Source of the DNA: Winogradskyella sp.
Lineage (GTDB): Bacteria > Bacteroidota > Bacteroidia > Flavobacteriales > Flavobacteriaceae
NCBI GenBank assembly: GCA_002722255.1
Contig: PBLD01000001.1
Coordinates: forward strand, 397,401 to 461,400
Reading direction: 5' to 3'
Length of the DNA stretch: 64,000 nt
How positions within the stretch are numbered: position 1 is the first letter of the stretch; each line of letters starts with the position of its first letter. Positions 9,479-17,712 of this stretch are shown here, one piece after another. The notes beneath the pieces were generated by a model. It saw nothing but the letters and a program-made list of their open reading frames with translations, ran no database searches and was not told the DNA's origin. The position numbers and the translations under genes are program-made.

Positions 9479-9486
9479 CAAAGGTA
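9479..9486 (-). promoter_or_regulatory. Predicted -7 element of the trhO operon promoter
   Basis: On the minus strand this reads TACCTTTG, a full match to the Bacteroidota -7 consensus TAnnTTTG. It lies 35 bp before the trhO ATG and downstream of the hairpin terminator at 9515-9537, so trhO would start afresh after it. I see no clear -33 TTG at 19 bp; the T-run of the terminator occupies that place. Confidence 0.5.
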
Positions 9487-9507
9487 TTATTTTTAGCTAA
9501 GTAGCAT

Positions 9508-9538
9508 AAAAAAAGCACTTTGAATTTATCAAAGTGCC
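9508..9538 (-). terminator. Rho-independent terminator, minus strand
   Basis: Perfect 9-bp stem (GCACTTTGA at 9515-9523 with TCAAAGTGC at 9529-9537), a 5-nt loop, then seven T on the minus strand (A-run at 9508-9514). It lies between recA and trhO. No annotated minus-strand gene ends here, so it probably ends the candidate small RNA to its right. Confidence 0.75.
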
Positions 9539-9613
9539 TTCCAACTAAAATATTATTATGAAAAAATATTTCTACTTTAGTACCAGGCTGCTAACCCTAT
9601 TAACAGCCTAGTA
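9508..9613 (-). ncRNA. Candidate small structured RNA upstream of trhO
   Basis: The 379-bp gap between trhO and recA (9445-9823) holds a minus-strand terminator with no gene feeding it. Just upstream of it is a second hairpin: TACCAGGCTG at 9581-9590 pairs with CAGCCTAGTA at 9604-9613, with one mismatch and a 13-nt loop. The two hairpins with a T-run look like a small RNA whose 5' end lies somewhere between 9614 and about 9720. On the plus strand the same DNA could encode a 17-residue peptide (9558-9611), which I consider less likely. I cannot assign a known RNA family. Confidence 0.4.
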
Positions 9614-9763
9614 ACTAAATACCTTAAGATTCAATTGTAAACTAATTGAAAAATAGTTAGAGAAATTTTCGGCCAAACTCTAACTTTTCAATAAGATATT
9701 CATAGCAATTTTTTCCATTTCCATAAAGTAGATGTGAAAAGTGTAAAATGGTTGCGTCATAAA

Positions 9764-9794
9764 ATTGAAAAAATTAAAATAAGTGGTATTTTTG
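9764..9794 (+). promoter_or_regulatory. Predicted recA promoter
   Basis: A -7 element TATTTTTG (9787-9794) matches the Bacteroidota consensus TAnnTTTG, with a -33 TTG at 9765-9767 exactly 19 bp upstream. Transcription would start about 25 bp before the ATG at 9824. This supports the shorter RecA start rather than the open frame reaching back to 9734. I saw no clear LexA-type operator. Confidence 0.6.
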
Positions 9795-9823
9795 ATATCA
9801 ATTTAAATAAGAAACAAGAAGAA

Positions 9824-10828
9824 ATGAGTAGTGAAAAAGATGCCAAACTAAAAGCGCTAAAATTAACGCTAGACAAGTTAGATAAAGCCTACGGAAAAGG
9901 AACCGTAATGAAAATGAGTGACCAAGCGATTGAAGATGTAGATGCTATATCATCTGGTTCTTTAGGCTTAGACATTGCTTTAGGTGTTGGTGGTTATCCA
10001 AGAGGGAGAGTAATAGAAATATATGGTCCTGAATCTTCAGGTAAAACAACGTTGACCTTGCATGCCATTGCAGAAGCTCAAAAAGCTGGTGGTATTGCAG
10101 CTTTTATTGATGCAGAGCATGCTTTTGATCGTTTTTATGCAGAAAAGCTTGGTGTAGATTTAGAGAACCTAATCATTTCTCAACCAGATAATGGTGAGCA
10201 AGCATTAGAAATTGCAGATAATCTTGTACGTTCTGGTGCTATAGACATTGTAGTTGTAGATTCTGTTGCCGCTTTAACACCAAAAAGTGAAATTGAAGGC
10301 GAAATGGGAGACTCTAAAATGGGTTTACATGCACGTTTAATGTCTCAAGCCTTAAGAAAGCTTACAGCATCAATTAGTAAGACTAATTGTACCATGATAT
10401 TTATTAACCAATTACGTGAAAAAATTGGTGTAATGTTTGGAAACCCAGAAACTACTACAGGTGGTAATGCTCTTAAATTCTATGCATCTGTTCGTTTAGA
10501 CATAAGACGTTCTACTCAGATTAAAGATAGTAACGGAGATGTAATGGGTAACAAAACCAGAGTTAAGGTTGTAAAAAACAAAGTTGCACCTCCTTTTAGA
10601 ACTGCAGAATTTGATATTATGTATGGAGAAGGTGTTTCTAAAGTTGGTGAAGTTTTAGATTTAGCTGTTGAAAAAGATATTGTAAAAAAGAGCGGTTCAT
10701 GGTTTAGTTATGGTGACACTAAACTAGGTCAAGGACGAGATGCTGTTAAGTCATTAATTAAAGACAATCCTGATTTAATGGACGAATTAGAAGAAAAAGT
10801 TCGGTCGTTAATCAATGAAAATCAATAA
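9824..10828 (+). CDS. recA: Recombinase RecA
   Basis: RecA forms ATP-dependent filaments on single-stranded DNA for homologous recombination and DNA repair. The 334-residue product has Walker [10 protein letters not shown] (about 66-74), Walker [13 protein letters not shown] and loop 2 around [22 protein letters not shown]. The frame is open back to a GTG at 9734, but the ATG at 9824 gives the usual [13 protein letters not shown]-terminus and lies downstream of a good promoter. A strong terminator follows 6 bp after the stop, so recA is a single-gene transcript. Confidence 0.97.
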   Translation: MSSEKDAKLKALKLTLDKLDKAYGKGTVMKMSDQAIEDVDAISSGSLGLDIALGVGGYPRGRVIEIYGPESSGKTTLTLHAIAEAQKAGGIAAFIDAEHAFDRFYAEKLGVDLENLIISQPDNGEQALEIADNLVRSGAIDIVVVDSVAALTPKSEIEGEMGDSKMGLHARLMSQALRKLTASISKTNCTMIFINQLREKIGVMFGNPETTTGGNALKFYASVRLDIRRSTQIKDSNGDVMGNKTRVKVVKNKVAPPFRTAEFDIMYGEGVSKVGEVLDLAVEKDIVKKSGSWFSYGDTKLGQGRDAVKSLIKDNPDLMDELEEKVRSLINENQ

Positions 10829-10833
10829 ATTAT

Positions 10834-10866
10834 AAAAAAATCCTGCTAAAAACAGGATTTTTTTAT
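10834..10866 (+). terminator. Rho-independent terminator of recA
   Basis: Stem AATCCTG (10839-10845) pairs with CAGGATT (10853-10859), extended by A-T pairs to a T-rich tail. It lies just after the recA stop. Confidence 0.85.
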
Positions 10867-10873
10867 TTTTTGG

Positions 10874-10904
10874 ACGCAACCCTTTTGCAATTTCTGCATC
10901 TAAT
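10874..10904 (+). promoter_or_regulatory. Possible ECF-type promoter of the sigma factor operon
   Basis: ACGCAACCC (10874-10882) and GCATCTAAT (10896-10904) have the layout of an ECF sigma promoter: an AAC-centred -35 element, a short spacer of about 13-16 bp, then a -10-like box. The region between the recA terminator and the lipoprotein gene shows no TAnnTTTG element. The operon encodes an ECF sigma factor, so autoregulation is plausible. The assignment rests on layout only. Confidence 0.3.
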
Positions 10905-10928
10905 GGGTGGAATTAATTTTATAGAGTG

Positions 10929-11366
10929 ATGAAAAAGTATGCCTTTTTGCTCCTTATGTTTGTTGGATTATCAACGTCGTGTAGCGTAGAGAATGATGAC
11001 CCTGTGATTCACACAGAGTTTATGCCTATCACAAATGTTGAATTACCAGAGTATTTTATTCAAGGTCAAACTTATGAGATTAACATGTCTTACATAAAAC
11101 CTAGCTCTTGCTATGTTTTTAATAATATCATTTTTGATATTGAAGGACATGAGAGAACCGTAGCCATTCTGAATACAGTTTACGAAAACACCAACTGTAT
11201 TCCTGAAGGAGAATCAACTACAGTTAGTTTTGATCTAACGATTTCTGGAAATGAAGTATACTTGTTTAAATTTTTCCAAGGCACTCAAGACGGTGTAGAT
11301 CAATATCATTTAGTAGAAGTACCTGTTGTTGACGGCAGAGACTCTATAGTGGTAGAAGAAGACTAA
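10929..11366 (+). CDS. Putative lipoprotein of unknown function
   Basis: A 145-residue protein starting with a Lys-containing signal peptide and a lipobox ending in TSC (about residue 19), so it is probably lipid-anchored in the envelope. The rest is a small beta-rich domain with two further cysteines (SSCYVF and NTNCIPEG) that could form a disulfide; it ends in an acidic tail. A GTG three bases upstream (10926) could also serve as start. It precedes the ECF sigma factor gene by 24 bp and is probably co-transcribed with it. I do not recognise a named function. Confidence 0.7.
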   Translation: MKKYAFLLLMFVGLSTSCSVENDDPVIHTEFMPITNVELPEYFIQGQTYEINMSYIKPSSCYVFNNIIFDIEGHERTVAILNTVYENTNCIPEGESTTVSFDLTISGNEVYLFKFFQGTQDGVDQYHLVEVPVVDGRDSIVVEED

Positions 11367-11390
11367 TTATTAATTAATTCCAACAATAAT

Positions 11391-11936
11391 GTGAGTTTAG
11401 AACAACTCATAAAAAAATGTATAAACCAAGATGCTAAAGCTCAGAGCCAATTATACAAGCAATATGCAAGTAAATTATTTTCGCTCTGTCTTAAGTACTC
11501 TAAAAACTATGCCGAGGCAGAAGATAATCTGCACGACGCATTTATAACTGTATTTAGTAAAATAGATCAGTATAAAAACAAAGGTTCTTTTGAAGGTTGG
11601 TTAAAACGTATAGCAATTAATACATCATTGCAACGCTACAGAGAAAACGTTGGAGTGTTTGATATTGTTAACGAAGGTAATATTGAAGATGTTACGGTAG
11701 ATATTAATGATGAAGATGTTAATATAGATTTTTTGCTTCAAATTATACAAGAGTTACCAGATAGATATCGATTGGTATTTAACCTATATGTTCTAGACGG
11801 ATACTCTCATGTAGAAATAAGTAAATTAATTAACATTTCTACAGGAACCTCAAAATCTAACCTAGCAAGAGCTAGAATGATTTTAAAAGAAAAAATAGAA
11901 GATTACAAAGCGAGTTTAAATTCGCAGTCGTTATAA
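11391..11936 (+). CDS. RNA polymerase ECF-type sigma factor
   Basis: A 181-residue sigma-70 family protein of the ECF type with region 2 (about residues 10-80, with DNLHDAFITVF and GWLKRIAIN) and region 4 (about 120-172, ending in the helix-turn-helix YSHVEISKLINISTGTSKS). The start is GTG at 11391; the overlapping ATG at 11389 meets a stop at once. The following gene starts one base after the stop and encodes a membrane protein with a periplasmic barrel, the usual place of an anti-sigma or sensor partner in Bacteroidota. The target genes are unknown. Confidence 0.9.
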   Translation: MSLEQLIKKCINQDAKAQSQLYKQYASKLFSLCLKYSKNYAEAEDNLHDAFITVFSKIDQYKNKGSFEGWLKRIAINTSLQRYRENVGVFDIVNEGNIEDVTVDINDEDVNIDFLLQIIQELPDRYRLVFNLYVLDGYSHVEISKLINISTGTSKSNLARARMILKEKIEDYKASLNSQSL

Positions 11937-11937
11937 A

Positions 11938-13497
11938 ATGAACGAAGAAAAAAATATAGACAGACTTTTTCAGGAGAAGTTTAAAAACTTTGAAGTAGCT
12001 CCTAACGATGCTGTTTGGGATCGCATAAGCGAGAGTCTTCCTAAGAAAAAGAAAAAACGCAGAGTTATTGCGCTATGGTGGCAAGTCGGTGGTGTCGCTG
12101 CAGTCATTGCTTTACTCTTAACTGTTGGTACCTCTTTATTCAATTCATCTGACGATAATGAGGTTGTACCTACAATTGTGGATACCGAAAAAACAGAAGG
12201 CAACTCTAAAAAAGATACTGAATTAAAAAGCTCTAACGGAGACAACAACAGTTTAAACAATAATAAACAAGACATAAATGTTGCAGATTCTAACGAGAAG
12301 GAATTATCTAATCCTAACGGAAATGAAAAATCTTCAACAGAACAAGACAATAGAAAAAAATTAACTTCTTCTAAAACAAATAAGTCGAATGCCGTTGCTG
12401 ATTCAAATGAAAATAAAACTAAAGCAACTTCTAATTCGCATAAGAGCTTAACAGAGTTAAATAACGAAGACAACAACAGCACTGTCGCTTCAAACAAGGA
12501 GAATACTGAAAACAAACTAGAAGATGAAATCATTAATGGTTCTGAAATGAAATCTGTTATAGAGAATACTGTTGGCAACAAGAACTCTGCAGTAACAGAT
12601 AACACATCATCTAATGGTACTGAAAATGCTTCTAATACTGAAAAAAACAAAGAAGAGTTAGAAAAAAACACTTCGATAAAAGAAGACAACGAAAAAGAAT
12701 CTATTCTAGATGCAATTGCCGATAACAGCAATAGCAAGGAAAATATTGATGAAAAAGAAAAAGAAGATGAACAAAACAGGTGGAGCATTGCACCAAATGT
12801 TGCGCCTGTTTATTACAGTTCTCTTGGTCAAGGCTCATCAATAGATCAACAGTTTAACAACAACTCTAAGAGTGGTAATGTTAATATGAGTTATGGTATT
12901 ACGGGTTCATACGCTGTTACCAGTAAATTAAAAGTTAGAGCTGGTATTAATAGAGTTAATCTTAGTCAAAGCACTTCTAATGTTTTTGCACTAAGTGGTA
13001 GTGAATTTGCCTCGAGAAATGCAGAAGTATCCATAATGGGTAATATTAACCCAAGAGACGGTTTTGAAAACATCTCATTAATGAGCACAAATATGTTTGA
13101 CAGAAGTACAACTCCTGAAGTTTTCAACTCAAGATCTTCTGGAAATATTGATCAACGTTTTGGATTTATTGAAGTACCTCTTGAATTAGAATATCGTCTT
13201 CTAGACAAAAAATTTGGGATTAATGTCATTGGTGGTTTTAGTACATTTTTCTTAAATCAGAATGAAGTCTATGCAGATATCGATGGAGCTTCTACATTAA
13301 TTGGAGAAGCTAATAATATGAACTCAACAAGTTTTAGTGCCAATTTTGGTTTAGGGCTTGATTATAGTTTATCAAAACAATGGAATTTTAATCTTGAACC
13401 TCAGTTCAAGTATCAAATAAACACATTTAGTAACACGTCTGGTAATTATAGACCTTTCTTTATTGGTTTGTATACCGGATTAAGTTACAAGTTTTAG
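11938..13497 (+). CDS. Anti-sigma-like membrane protein with C-terminal beta-barrel domain
   Basis: A 519-residue protein with three parts. Residues 1-45 form a cytoplasmic N-terminus (LFQEKFKNFEVAPNDAVWDRI) of the kind found beside ECF sigma factors. A transmembrane helix follows at about 48-66. Residues 75-275 are a low-complexity Asn/Ser/Lys/Glu linker, then a beta-rich domain resembling outer-membrane porin-type (PorT-like) proteins ends in a terminal aromatic residue (SYKF). I infer a sigma regulator reaching through the periplasm. It starts one base after the sigma gene. No annotated family gives its exact role. Confidence 0.75.
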   Translation: MNEEKNIDRLFQEKFKNFEVAPNDAVWDRISESLPKKKKKRRVIALWWQVGGVAAVIALLLTVGTSLFNSSDDNEVVPTIVDTEKTEGNSKKDTELKSSNGDNNSLNNNKQDINVADSNEKELSNPNGNEKSSTEQDNRKKLTSSKTNKSNAVADSNENKTKATSNSHKSLTELNNEDNNSTVASNKENTENKLEDEIINGSEMKSVIENTVGNKNSAVTDNTSSNGTENASNTEKNKEELEKNTSIKEDNEKESILDAIADNSNSKENIDEKEKEDEQNRWSIAPNVAPVYYSSLGQGSSIDQQFNNNSKSGNVNMSYGITGSYAVTSKLKVRAGINRVNLSQSTSNVFALSGSEFASRNAEVSIMGNINPRDGFENISLMSTNMFDRSTTPEVFNSRSSGNIDQRFGFIEVPLELEYRLLDKKFGINVIGGFSTFFLNQNEVYADIDGASTLIGEANNMNSTSFSANFGLGLDYSLSKQWNFNLEPQFKYQINTFSNTSGNYRPFFIGLYTGLSYKF

Positions 13498-13563
13498 GTT
13501 TAAGTTAGTTAGTTTAGGTTATTGCAAACAAACATAAAAGCAATGATGAATGCAATGATGACA

Positions 13564-13600
13564 AAAGCTGCTCTTGGTTAGAGTGGCTTTTATTTTTTTA
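13564..13600 (+). terminator. Rho-independent terminator of the sigma operon
   Basis: An 11-bp stem with two G-T wobbles (AAAGCTGCTCT at 13564-13574 with AGAGTGGCTTT at 13580-13590), a 5-nt loop and a T-rich tail. It overlaps the end of the convergent plsC gene. Confidence 0.8.
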
Positions 13601-14344
13601 TCTATTCTCTGGTAAATTCTTACTAAGCTCAGTTAAGATAATTGCTCTTGCTTTTTGATTTAAAGCCTTAGTATCTGCAACCTTTAAATTTTCTGTTTTA
13701 AGAAATTGATGAATTTTCGTCCTCATTGCACCAGGACCACCACTAAAAAAAGTATAAGAAAATCGCTTTTTATTATCGTAAAACGTTAGAGGAACAATAG
13801 GAATTTGATGATTTATAGCTAATCGGAATGCTCCATCCTTAAACTCATCTAATACGATATGCTCTTCTGGCACTCCACCTTCGGGAAATATACAGATACT
13901 CAACCCTTGCTTTAATCTCCTTTGCGCTCTTAGAAAAACCGCTTGCCTGCTCTTAGCACTACTTCTATCTACCAAAATACATGTACGCTTATAAAAGAAC
14001 CCAAACAATGGAATTTTTGCCAATTCTTTTTTTCCTACAAATACAAAAGGATTTTTTACAGCCACCAACATTAACATAATGTCTGTCATAGATGTATGAT
14101 TGGCAATAAACATATAGCTCTTCTTCGGGTTAGGAACCTCTTCCTTTATAATCTTATAATTAAAGCCCATTCCTATAAGAATAAACTTTGCCCAAATACG
14201 AGCTAACTTAAAAAAGAATGGATACCACTTTTCTCTAGATATTGAAATCAAAAGAATAGGAAACATTACAATAATTGGTAAGGCTACCAATATGTAGAAC
14301 CAAATGCGATACAAAACCCAAAACGGATACTTAATTATTGCCAT
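13598..14344 (-). CDS. plsC: 1-acyl-sn-glycerol-3-phosphate acyltransferase
   Basis: PlsC-type enzyme that acylates lysophosphatidic acid at sn-2 to make phosphatidic acid at the inner membrane. The product of 248 residues has one N-terminal hydrophobic segment (about 10-32). The HX4D catalytic motif is NHTSMTD (about 82-88), and the glycerol-phosphate binding motif is FPEGG near 153. It is a single gene divergent from trpS. Related acyltransferases act on other lipids such as ornithine lipids, so the exact acceptor is inferred. Confidence 0.85.
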   Translation of the reverse strand: MAIIKYPFWVLYRIWFYILVALPIIVMFPILLISISREKWYPFFFKLARIWAKFILIGMGFNYKIIKEEVPNPKKSYMFIANHTSMTDIMLMLVAVKNPFVFVGKKELAKIPLFGFFYKRTCILVDRSSAKSRQAVFLRAQRRLKQGLSICIFPEGGVPEEHIVLDEFKDGAFRLAINHQIPIVPLTFYDNKKRFSYTFFSGGPGAMRTKIHQFLKTENLKVADTKALNQKARAIILTELSKNLPENR

Positions 14345-14399
14345 GGTACCAAAACTAAGTATTTAATTCAAATCGCTTCTTATAGTTCTTTCAAAAAAT

Positions 14400-14407
14400 T
14401 ATCTTTG
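14400..14407 (+). promoter_or_regulatory. Predicted -7 element for trpS
   Basis: TATCTTTG matches the Bacteroidota -7 consensus TAnnTTTG in the divergent plsC-trpS region. It would give a leader of roughly 125 nt before the trpS ATG. No good -33 element is seen at 19 bp. Confidence 0.4.
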
Positions 14408-14514
14408 TTTTCTATTTAGATTTAAGTTTAATTTCAAAGAGATTACTGCTTATTACTTATTAATAAGACTATGTTTATTAAAATCTTATAGTGAATAGAG
14501 CAGAATTAAAAAGA

Positions 14515-14532
14515 TACCTGCCTTCGCAGGTA
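14515..14532 (+). repeat. Family A palindrome, copy 1 (in the trpS leader)
   Basis: TACCTGC (14515-14521), loop CTTC, GCAGGTA (14526-14532): a perfect 7-bp stem with a 4-nt loop. It ends five bases before the trpS ATG. Confidence 0.9.
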
Positions 14533-14537
14533 ATATT

Positions 14538-15506
14538 ATGGCAAGAATATTAACAGGCATACAAAGTACAGGAACACCTCATTTAGGGAATATTTTAGGT
14601 GCAATTTTACCAGCAATAGAGCTATCTGAAAAGAGCGACAATGAATCTTATTTATTTATTGCAAATCTGCATACGCTAACACAAATTAAAAACGCAGAAG
14701 AATTAAGACATAATACTTATTCTGTAGCAGCCACATGGTTGGCATTAGGCTTAAATGTAGAAAAATCTGTGTTTTACAGACAAAGCGACATTCCGCAAGT
14801 AACTGAATTAGCTTGGTATCTCAATTGTTTTTTCCCTTATCAACGTATGAAACTCGCTCATGGCTTTAAGGATAAAGCAGATCGATTAGACGACGTTAAC
14901 TCTGGTCTGTTTATGTATCCAATGCTTATGGCTGCAGATATTTTGTTGTATGATGCAGAGATTATTCCTGTTGGAAAAGACCAAGTTCAGCACATAGAAT
15001 TCACTAGAGATGTTGCTTCTCGTTTTCATACAAAAATGGGTGAAGCTTTTGTCTTACCAGAAGAAAAATTACAAGAAAGCACAATGCTTATTCCTGGTAC
15101 AGATGGTGAAAAAATGAGTAAAAGTAGAGACAACTTTATCAATATCTTTTTACCAGAAAAACAGCTTCGCAAAAAAGTAATGTCTATACAAACCGATAGC
15201 ACACCTCTAGAAGAACCTAAAGACTGGAAAACCTGTAATTGTTTTGCAATCTACAGTTTACTGGCTTCAGATGAACAAATTGCAGAAATGAAAGCTAATT
15301 ACGAAGGTGGAAATTATGGTTATGGCCATGCTAAGCAAGCACTATACGAGCTTATTTTAGAACGTTTTGCAGAGCCAAGAGAGCGATACAATTATTACAT
15401 GAGCAATCTTAACGAGCTCGATGCAATCCTAGCTAAAGGTGCTGCTAAAGCCAAATTAGTAGCTGATGATGTACTGCAACGTGTAAGAGAAAAGGTTGGG
15501 TATTAA
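14538..15506 (+). CDS. trpS: Tryptophan--tRNA ligase
   Basis: Class I aminoacyl-tRNA synthetase that charges tRNA-Trp. The HIGH-like motif is TPHLGN (residues 13-18) and the KMSKS loop is GEKMSKSRDN (about 191-200). The 322-residue length is normal. The start is set by the family N-terminus (ARILTGIQSTG). The family A palindrome directly precedes the start codon. The last four bases overlap the convergent dprA gene. Confidence 0.95.
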   Translation: MARILTGIQSTGTPHLGNILGAILPAIELSEKSDNESYLFIANLHTLTQIKNAEELRHNTYSVAATWLALGLNVEKSVFYRQSDIPQVTELAWYLNCFFPYQRMKLAHGFKDKADRLDDVNSGLFMYPMLMAADILLYDAEIIPVGKDQVQHIEFTRDVASRFHTKMGEAFVLPEEKLQESTMLIPGTDGEKMSKSRDNFINIFLPEKQLRKKVMSIQTDSTPLEEPKDWKTCNCFAIYSLLASDEQIAEMKANYEGGNYGYGHAKQALYELILERFAEPRERYNYYMSNLNELDAILAKGAAKAKLVADDVLQRVREKVGY

Positions 15507-16606
15507 ATAACCTCAAACAATTTTCCAGGCAAAGGACGTATGACGCCTTTTAATTCCATATTAAGTAATATTCCTGCTAATTTATAAGTAGGAATATTAC
15601 ACTCTAAGGCAATAACATCCAATATCTCTTTGCCTTTGTCTTTCAAATAATTATATATAACTTTTTCGTCTTCATTTAACTCAACAAAAAGTTGCTTTTG
15701 CACAGCAGGTTTCTTCTCATCCTCTAATTGCCAATTTAAAATATAAGGAATATCCAGAGGGTTAGATAACAGATGTGCTTTCTGAAATTTAATTAGATTA
15801 TTACAGCCAACACTCTGGCTATCTGTTATCCTTCCAGGTACAGCAAAAACCTCTCTATCGTAAGAGTTAGCTATATCAGCTGTAACGAGACTTCCTCCTT
15901 TTTCTGCAGATTCAATGACTATAGTAGCTTCACTAAGTCCAGCTATAATGCGGTTTCGTTTCAGAAAATTTTTTCTATCAAATACGTCTGTACTCCAAAA
16001 ATCGGTATAAAAACCACCATGATTTTCTACTTCAACAACATACTTTTTATGAACTTTAGGATATATTTGATTTAAGCCATGCGCCAGGCAACCAATAGTT
16101 TGCAAATTGTGTTTTATGGCTGCCTTATGTGCTGTAATATCTGCTCCATAAGCAAAACCAGAAACAATCACAGGATTATAATGCGATATTTCCTCTACCA
16201 ATTTTTCGCAAAAAGCAATACCATTAGTTGTAATTTTACGAGCACCAACAATACTTATTATTGGTCTGTTATTCAAGTTTATATTTCCTGACTGAAATAA
16301 CACTATTGGTCCATCAATACAATGTTTTAATCTTTCAGGATAAGTGTCTTCGATAAAATAATGTGGCTCTATGTTATTGTCTCTAATAAAGCGCAACTCA
16401 TTGGTGGCTTCTTCAATGTGAATGGCATCGAAAAGTCCTTCAATTGTAACTGTACCTATACCATCAATTTTAAGAAGACTCGACTTTTTCTCTTTTAGTA
16501 CAGCTTCAGCAGAACCACAATGATTAATTAATTTTTTAGCTGTTGTTGCACCTATTTTTGGTACATGTTGAAGCGCTAAAGCATAAATTAAATCTTGTTC
16601 TGTCAT
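15503..16606 (-). CDS. dprA: DNA processing protein DprA
   Basis: DprA (Smf) loads RecA on incoming single-stranded DNA during natural transformation. The N-terminal region (about 1-60) has helix-hairpin-helix repeats (IGATTAKKLI, IDGIGTVTIEGL). The Rossmann-like core includes VSGFAYGADITAHKAA and KGGSLVTADIA, and the C-terminal winged-helix DML1-like domain follows. The length of 367 residues is normal. A TAnnTTTG match on the minus strand (16623-16630) lies 17 bp before the start. Confidence 0.92.
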   Translation of the reverse strand: MTEQDLIYALALQHVPKIGATTAKKLINHCGSAEAVLKEKKSSLLKIDGIGTVTIEGLFDAIHIEEATNELRFIRDNNIEPHYFIEDTYPERLKHCIDGPIVLFQSGNINLNNRPIISIVGARKITTNGIAFCEKLVEEISHYNPVIVSGFAYGADITAHKAAIKHNLQTIGCLAHGLNQIYPKVHKKYVVEVENHGGFYTDFWSTDVFDRKNFLKRNRIIAGLSEATIVIESAEKGGSLVTADIANSYDREVFAVPGRITDSQSVGCNNLIKFQKAHLLSNPLDIPYILNWQLEDEKKPAVQKQLFVELNEDEKVIYNYLKDKGKEILDVIALECNIPTYKLAGILLNMELKGVIRPLPGKLFEVI

Positions 16607-16676
16607 TTAAACTATTGATTTTCAAAACTACAAGAAACTAAATTTTTATGATGTTAATAAATAAACTAGAGCAAAC

Positions 16677-16706
16677 TTTTATCGAAAACAAAAATTTTTA
16701 ACTTTG
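16677..16706 (+). promoter_or_regulatory. Predicted promoter of the SPOR-domain gene
   Basis: The -7 element TAACTTTG (16699-16706) matches the consensus fully, and a T-rich -33 (TTTT at 16677-16680) lies 18 bp upstream. The ATG at 16714 is only 7 bp downstream, so the transcript would be leaderless or nearly so. Confidence 0.55.
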
Positions 16707-16713
16707 TTTCTGT

Positions 16714-17652
16714 ATGCAATTAGAAACTTACATTAGCGACCTTTTATACCGATACGATTGTATAACTGTACCTCAACTGGGTGCTTTTTTAACAAACCGT
16801 GTATCGGCAAGAGTACATGATACTACTCATACTTTTTATCCACCAAAAAAAGTATTGTCTTTTAACGAGCAATTACAACACAATGATGGGTTATTAGCAA
16901 ATTATATTGCTGAAGTAGAAAAAGTACCGTACGCTACTGCTAACGATAAGATTTCTAAGCAAGTAAAAGCCATAAAATCTTACCTTATTGAAGGGGAAAC
17001 TATTCAATTTGAAAACATTGGTGAACTTGTTCTAAATACTGAAGGAAAAATTGTTTTTAATCCTTCTAGTCATATCAACTACCTAACAGATTCTTTTGGT
17101 TTATCGCACTTTACATCGGCAGATATTAAGCGTGAGGTTTACAAAGAAGAAGTAGAAACGATTGAAGAAACAGCTCCAATAGCATTTACACCAGAAAAAC
17201 GTTCTAACAATAATTGGTTAAAATATGCTGCAGCTGCTGTAATAGTTTTAGGTCTTAGTGGATTTGGTGCTGCTAATTATTATAACAACAGCGTTGAAAA
17301 TCATAATCAATTAGCACAAGAAGAAGCTAATGCTCAACTCGATGCCAAAGTACAAGAGGCAACCTTTGTTATTAGTAATCCATTACCTGCGGCTACCTTA
17401 TCTCTAGAAAAACAAACAGGTAATTATCATATTGTAGCTGGTGCTTTTAGGGTTGAAGCGAACTCTAATAAAAAGGTAGAGCAACTTAGAAGTATGGGCT
17501 ATAAAGCCAGAAAAATTGGTAAAAATCGCTATGGATTGCATGAAGTAGTCTATGAAAGTTTTGAAACTAGACTTGATGCTCAAAGAGCACTCACCAAAAT
17601 TCGCAGTGAACACAATAAAGATGCTTGGTTATTAATTAAGAAATTAGATTAA
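16714..17652 (+). CDS. HU-like domain and SPOR domain membrane protein
   Basis: A 312-residue protein. Residues 1-135 match the CCDC81-like prokaryotic HU domains found in Bacteroidota (VPQLGAFLTN, ENIGELVLN). One transmembrane helix lies at about 169-187. Residues 236-312 form a SPOR domain (NYHIVAGAFR to the end), which binds denuded glycan strands of peptidoglycan, usually at the division site. The HU-like part would be cytoplasmic and the SPOR part periplasmic, so it may link DNA or the cell interior to the wall. The linking role is inference. Confidence 0.85.
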   Translation: MQLETYISDLLYRYDCITVPQLGAFLTNRVSARVHDTTHTFYPPKKVLSFNEQLQHNDGLLANYIAEVEKVPYATANDKISKQVKAIKSYLIEGETIQFENIGELVLNTEGKIVFNPSSHINYLTDSFGLSHFTSADIKREVYKEEVETIEETAPIAFTPEKRSNNNWLKYAAAAVIVLGLSGFGAANYYNNSVENHNQLAQEEANAQLDAKVQEATFVISNPLPAATLSLEKQTGNYHIVAGAFRVEANSNKKVEQLRSMGYKARKIGKNRYGLHEVVYESFETRLDAQRALTKIRSEHNKDAWLLIKKLD

Positions 17653-17686
17653 CCTTTTCTTATCCTTCTTTTTACTTAAATCGACA

Positions 17687-17694
17687 TATCTTTG
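17687..17694 (+). promoter_or_regulatory. Predicted -7 element of the thioesterase gene
   Basis: TATCTTTG matches TAnnTTTG and lies 18 bp before the ATG at 17713. The -33 region is not convincing. Confidence 0.45.
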
Positions 17695-17712
17695 CACAAA
17701 TTTTAAAAATTT

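Noticed and set aside
9558-9611. 17-residue plus-strand peptide with a Lys-Lys start in the recA-trhO gap
   Set aside because: It coincides with the hairpin of the candidate small RNA on the other strand, and no plus-strand promoter is clear. Kept only as an alternative in the RNA entry.
9734-9823. Upstream extension of RecA from a GTG at 9734
   Set aside because: The extra 30 residues do not match RecA, and the predicted promoter at 9764-9794 lies inside them. The ATG at 9824 fits.
11970-12788. Long minus-strand open frame (272 codons) opposite the anti-sigma-like gene
   Set aside because: It is rich in Ser, Leu and Phe because it mirrors the Asn/Lys/Glu low-complexity linker. It has no family likeness and no promoter.
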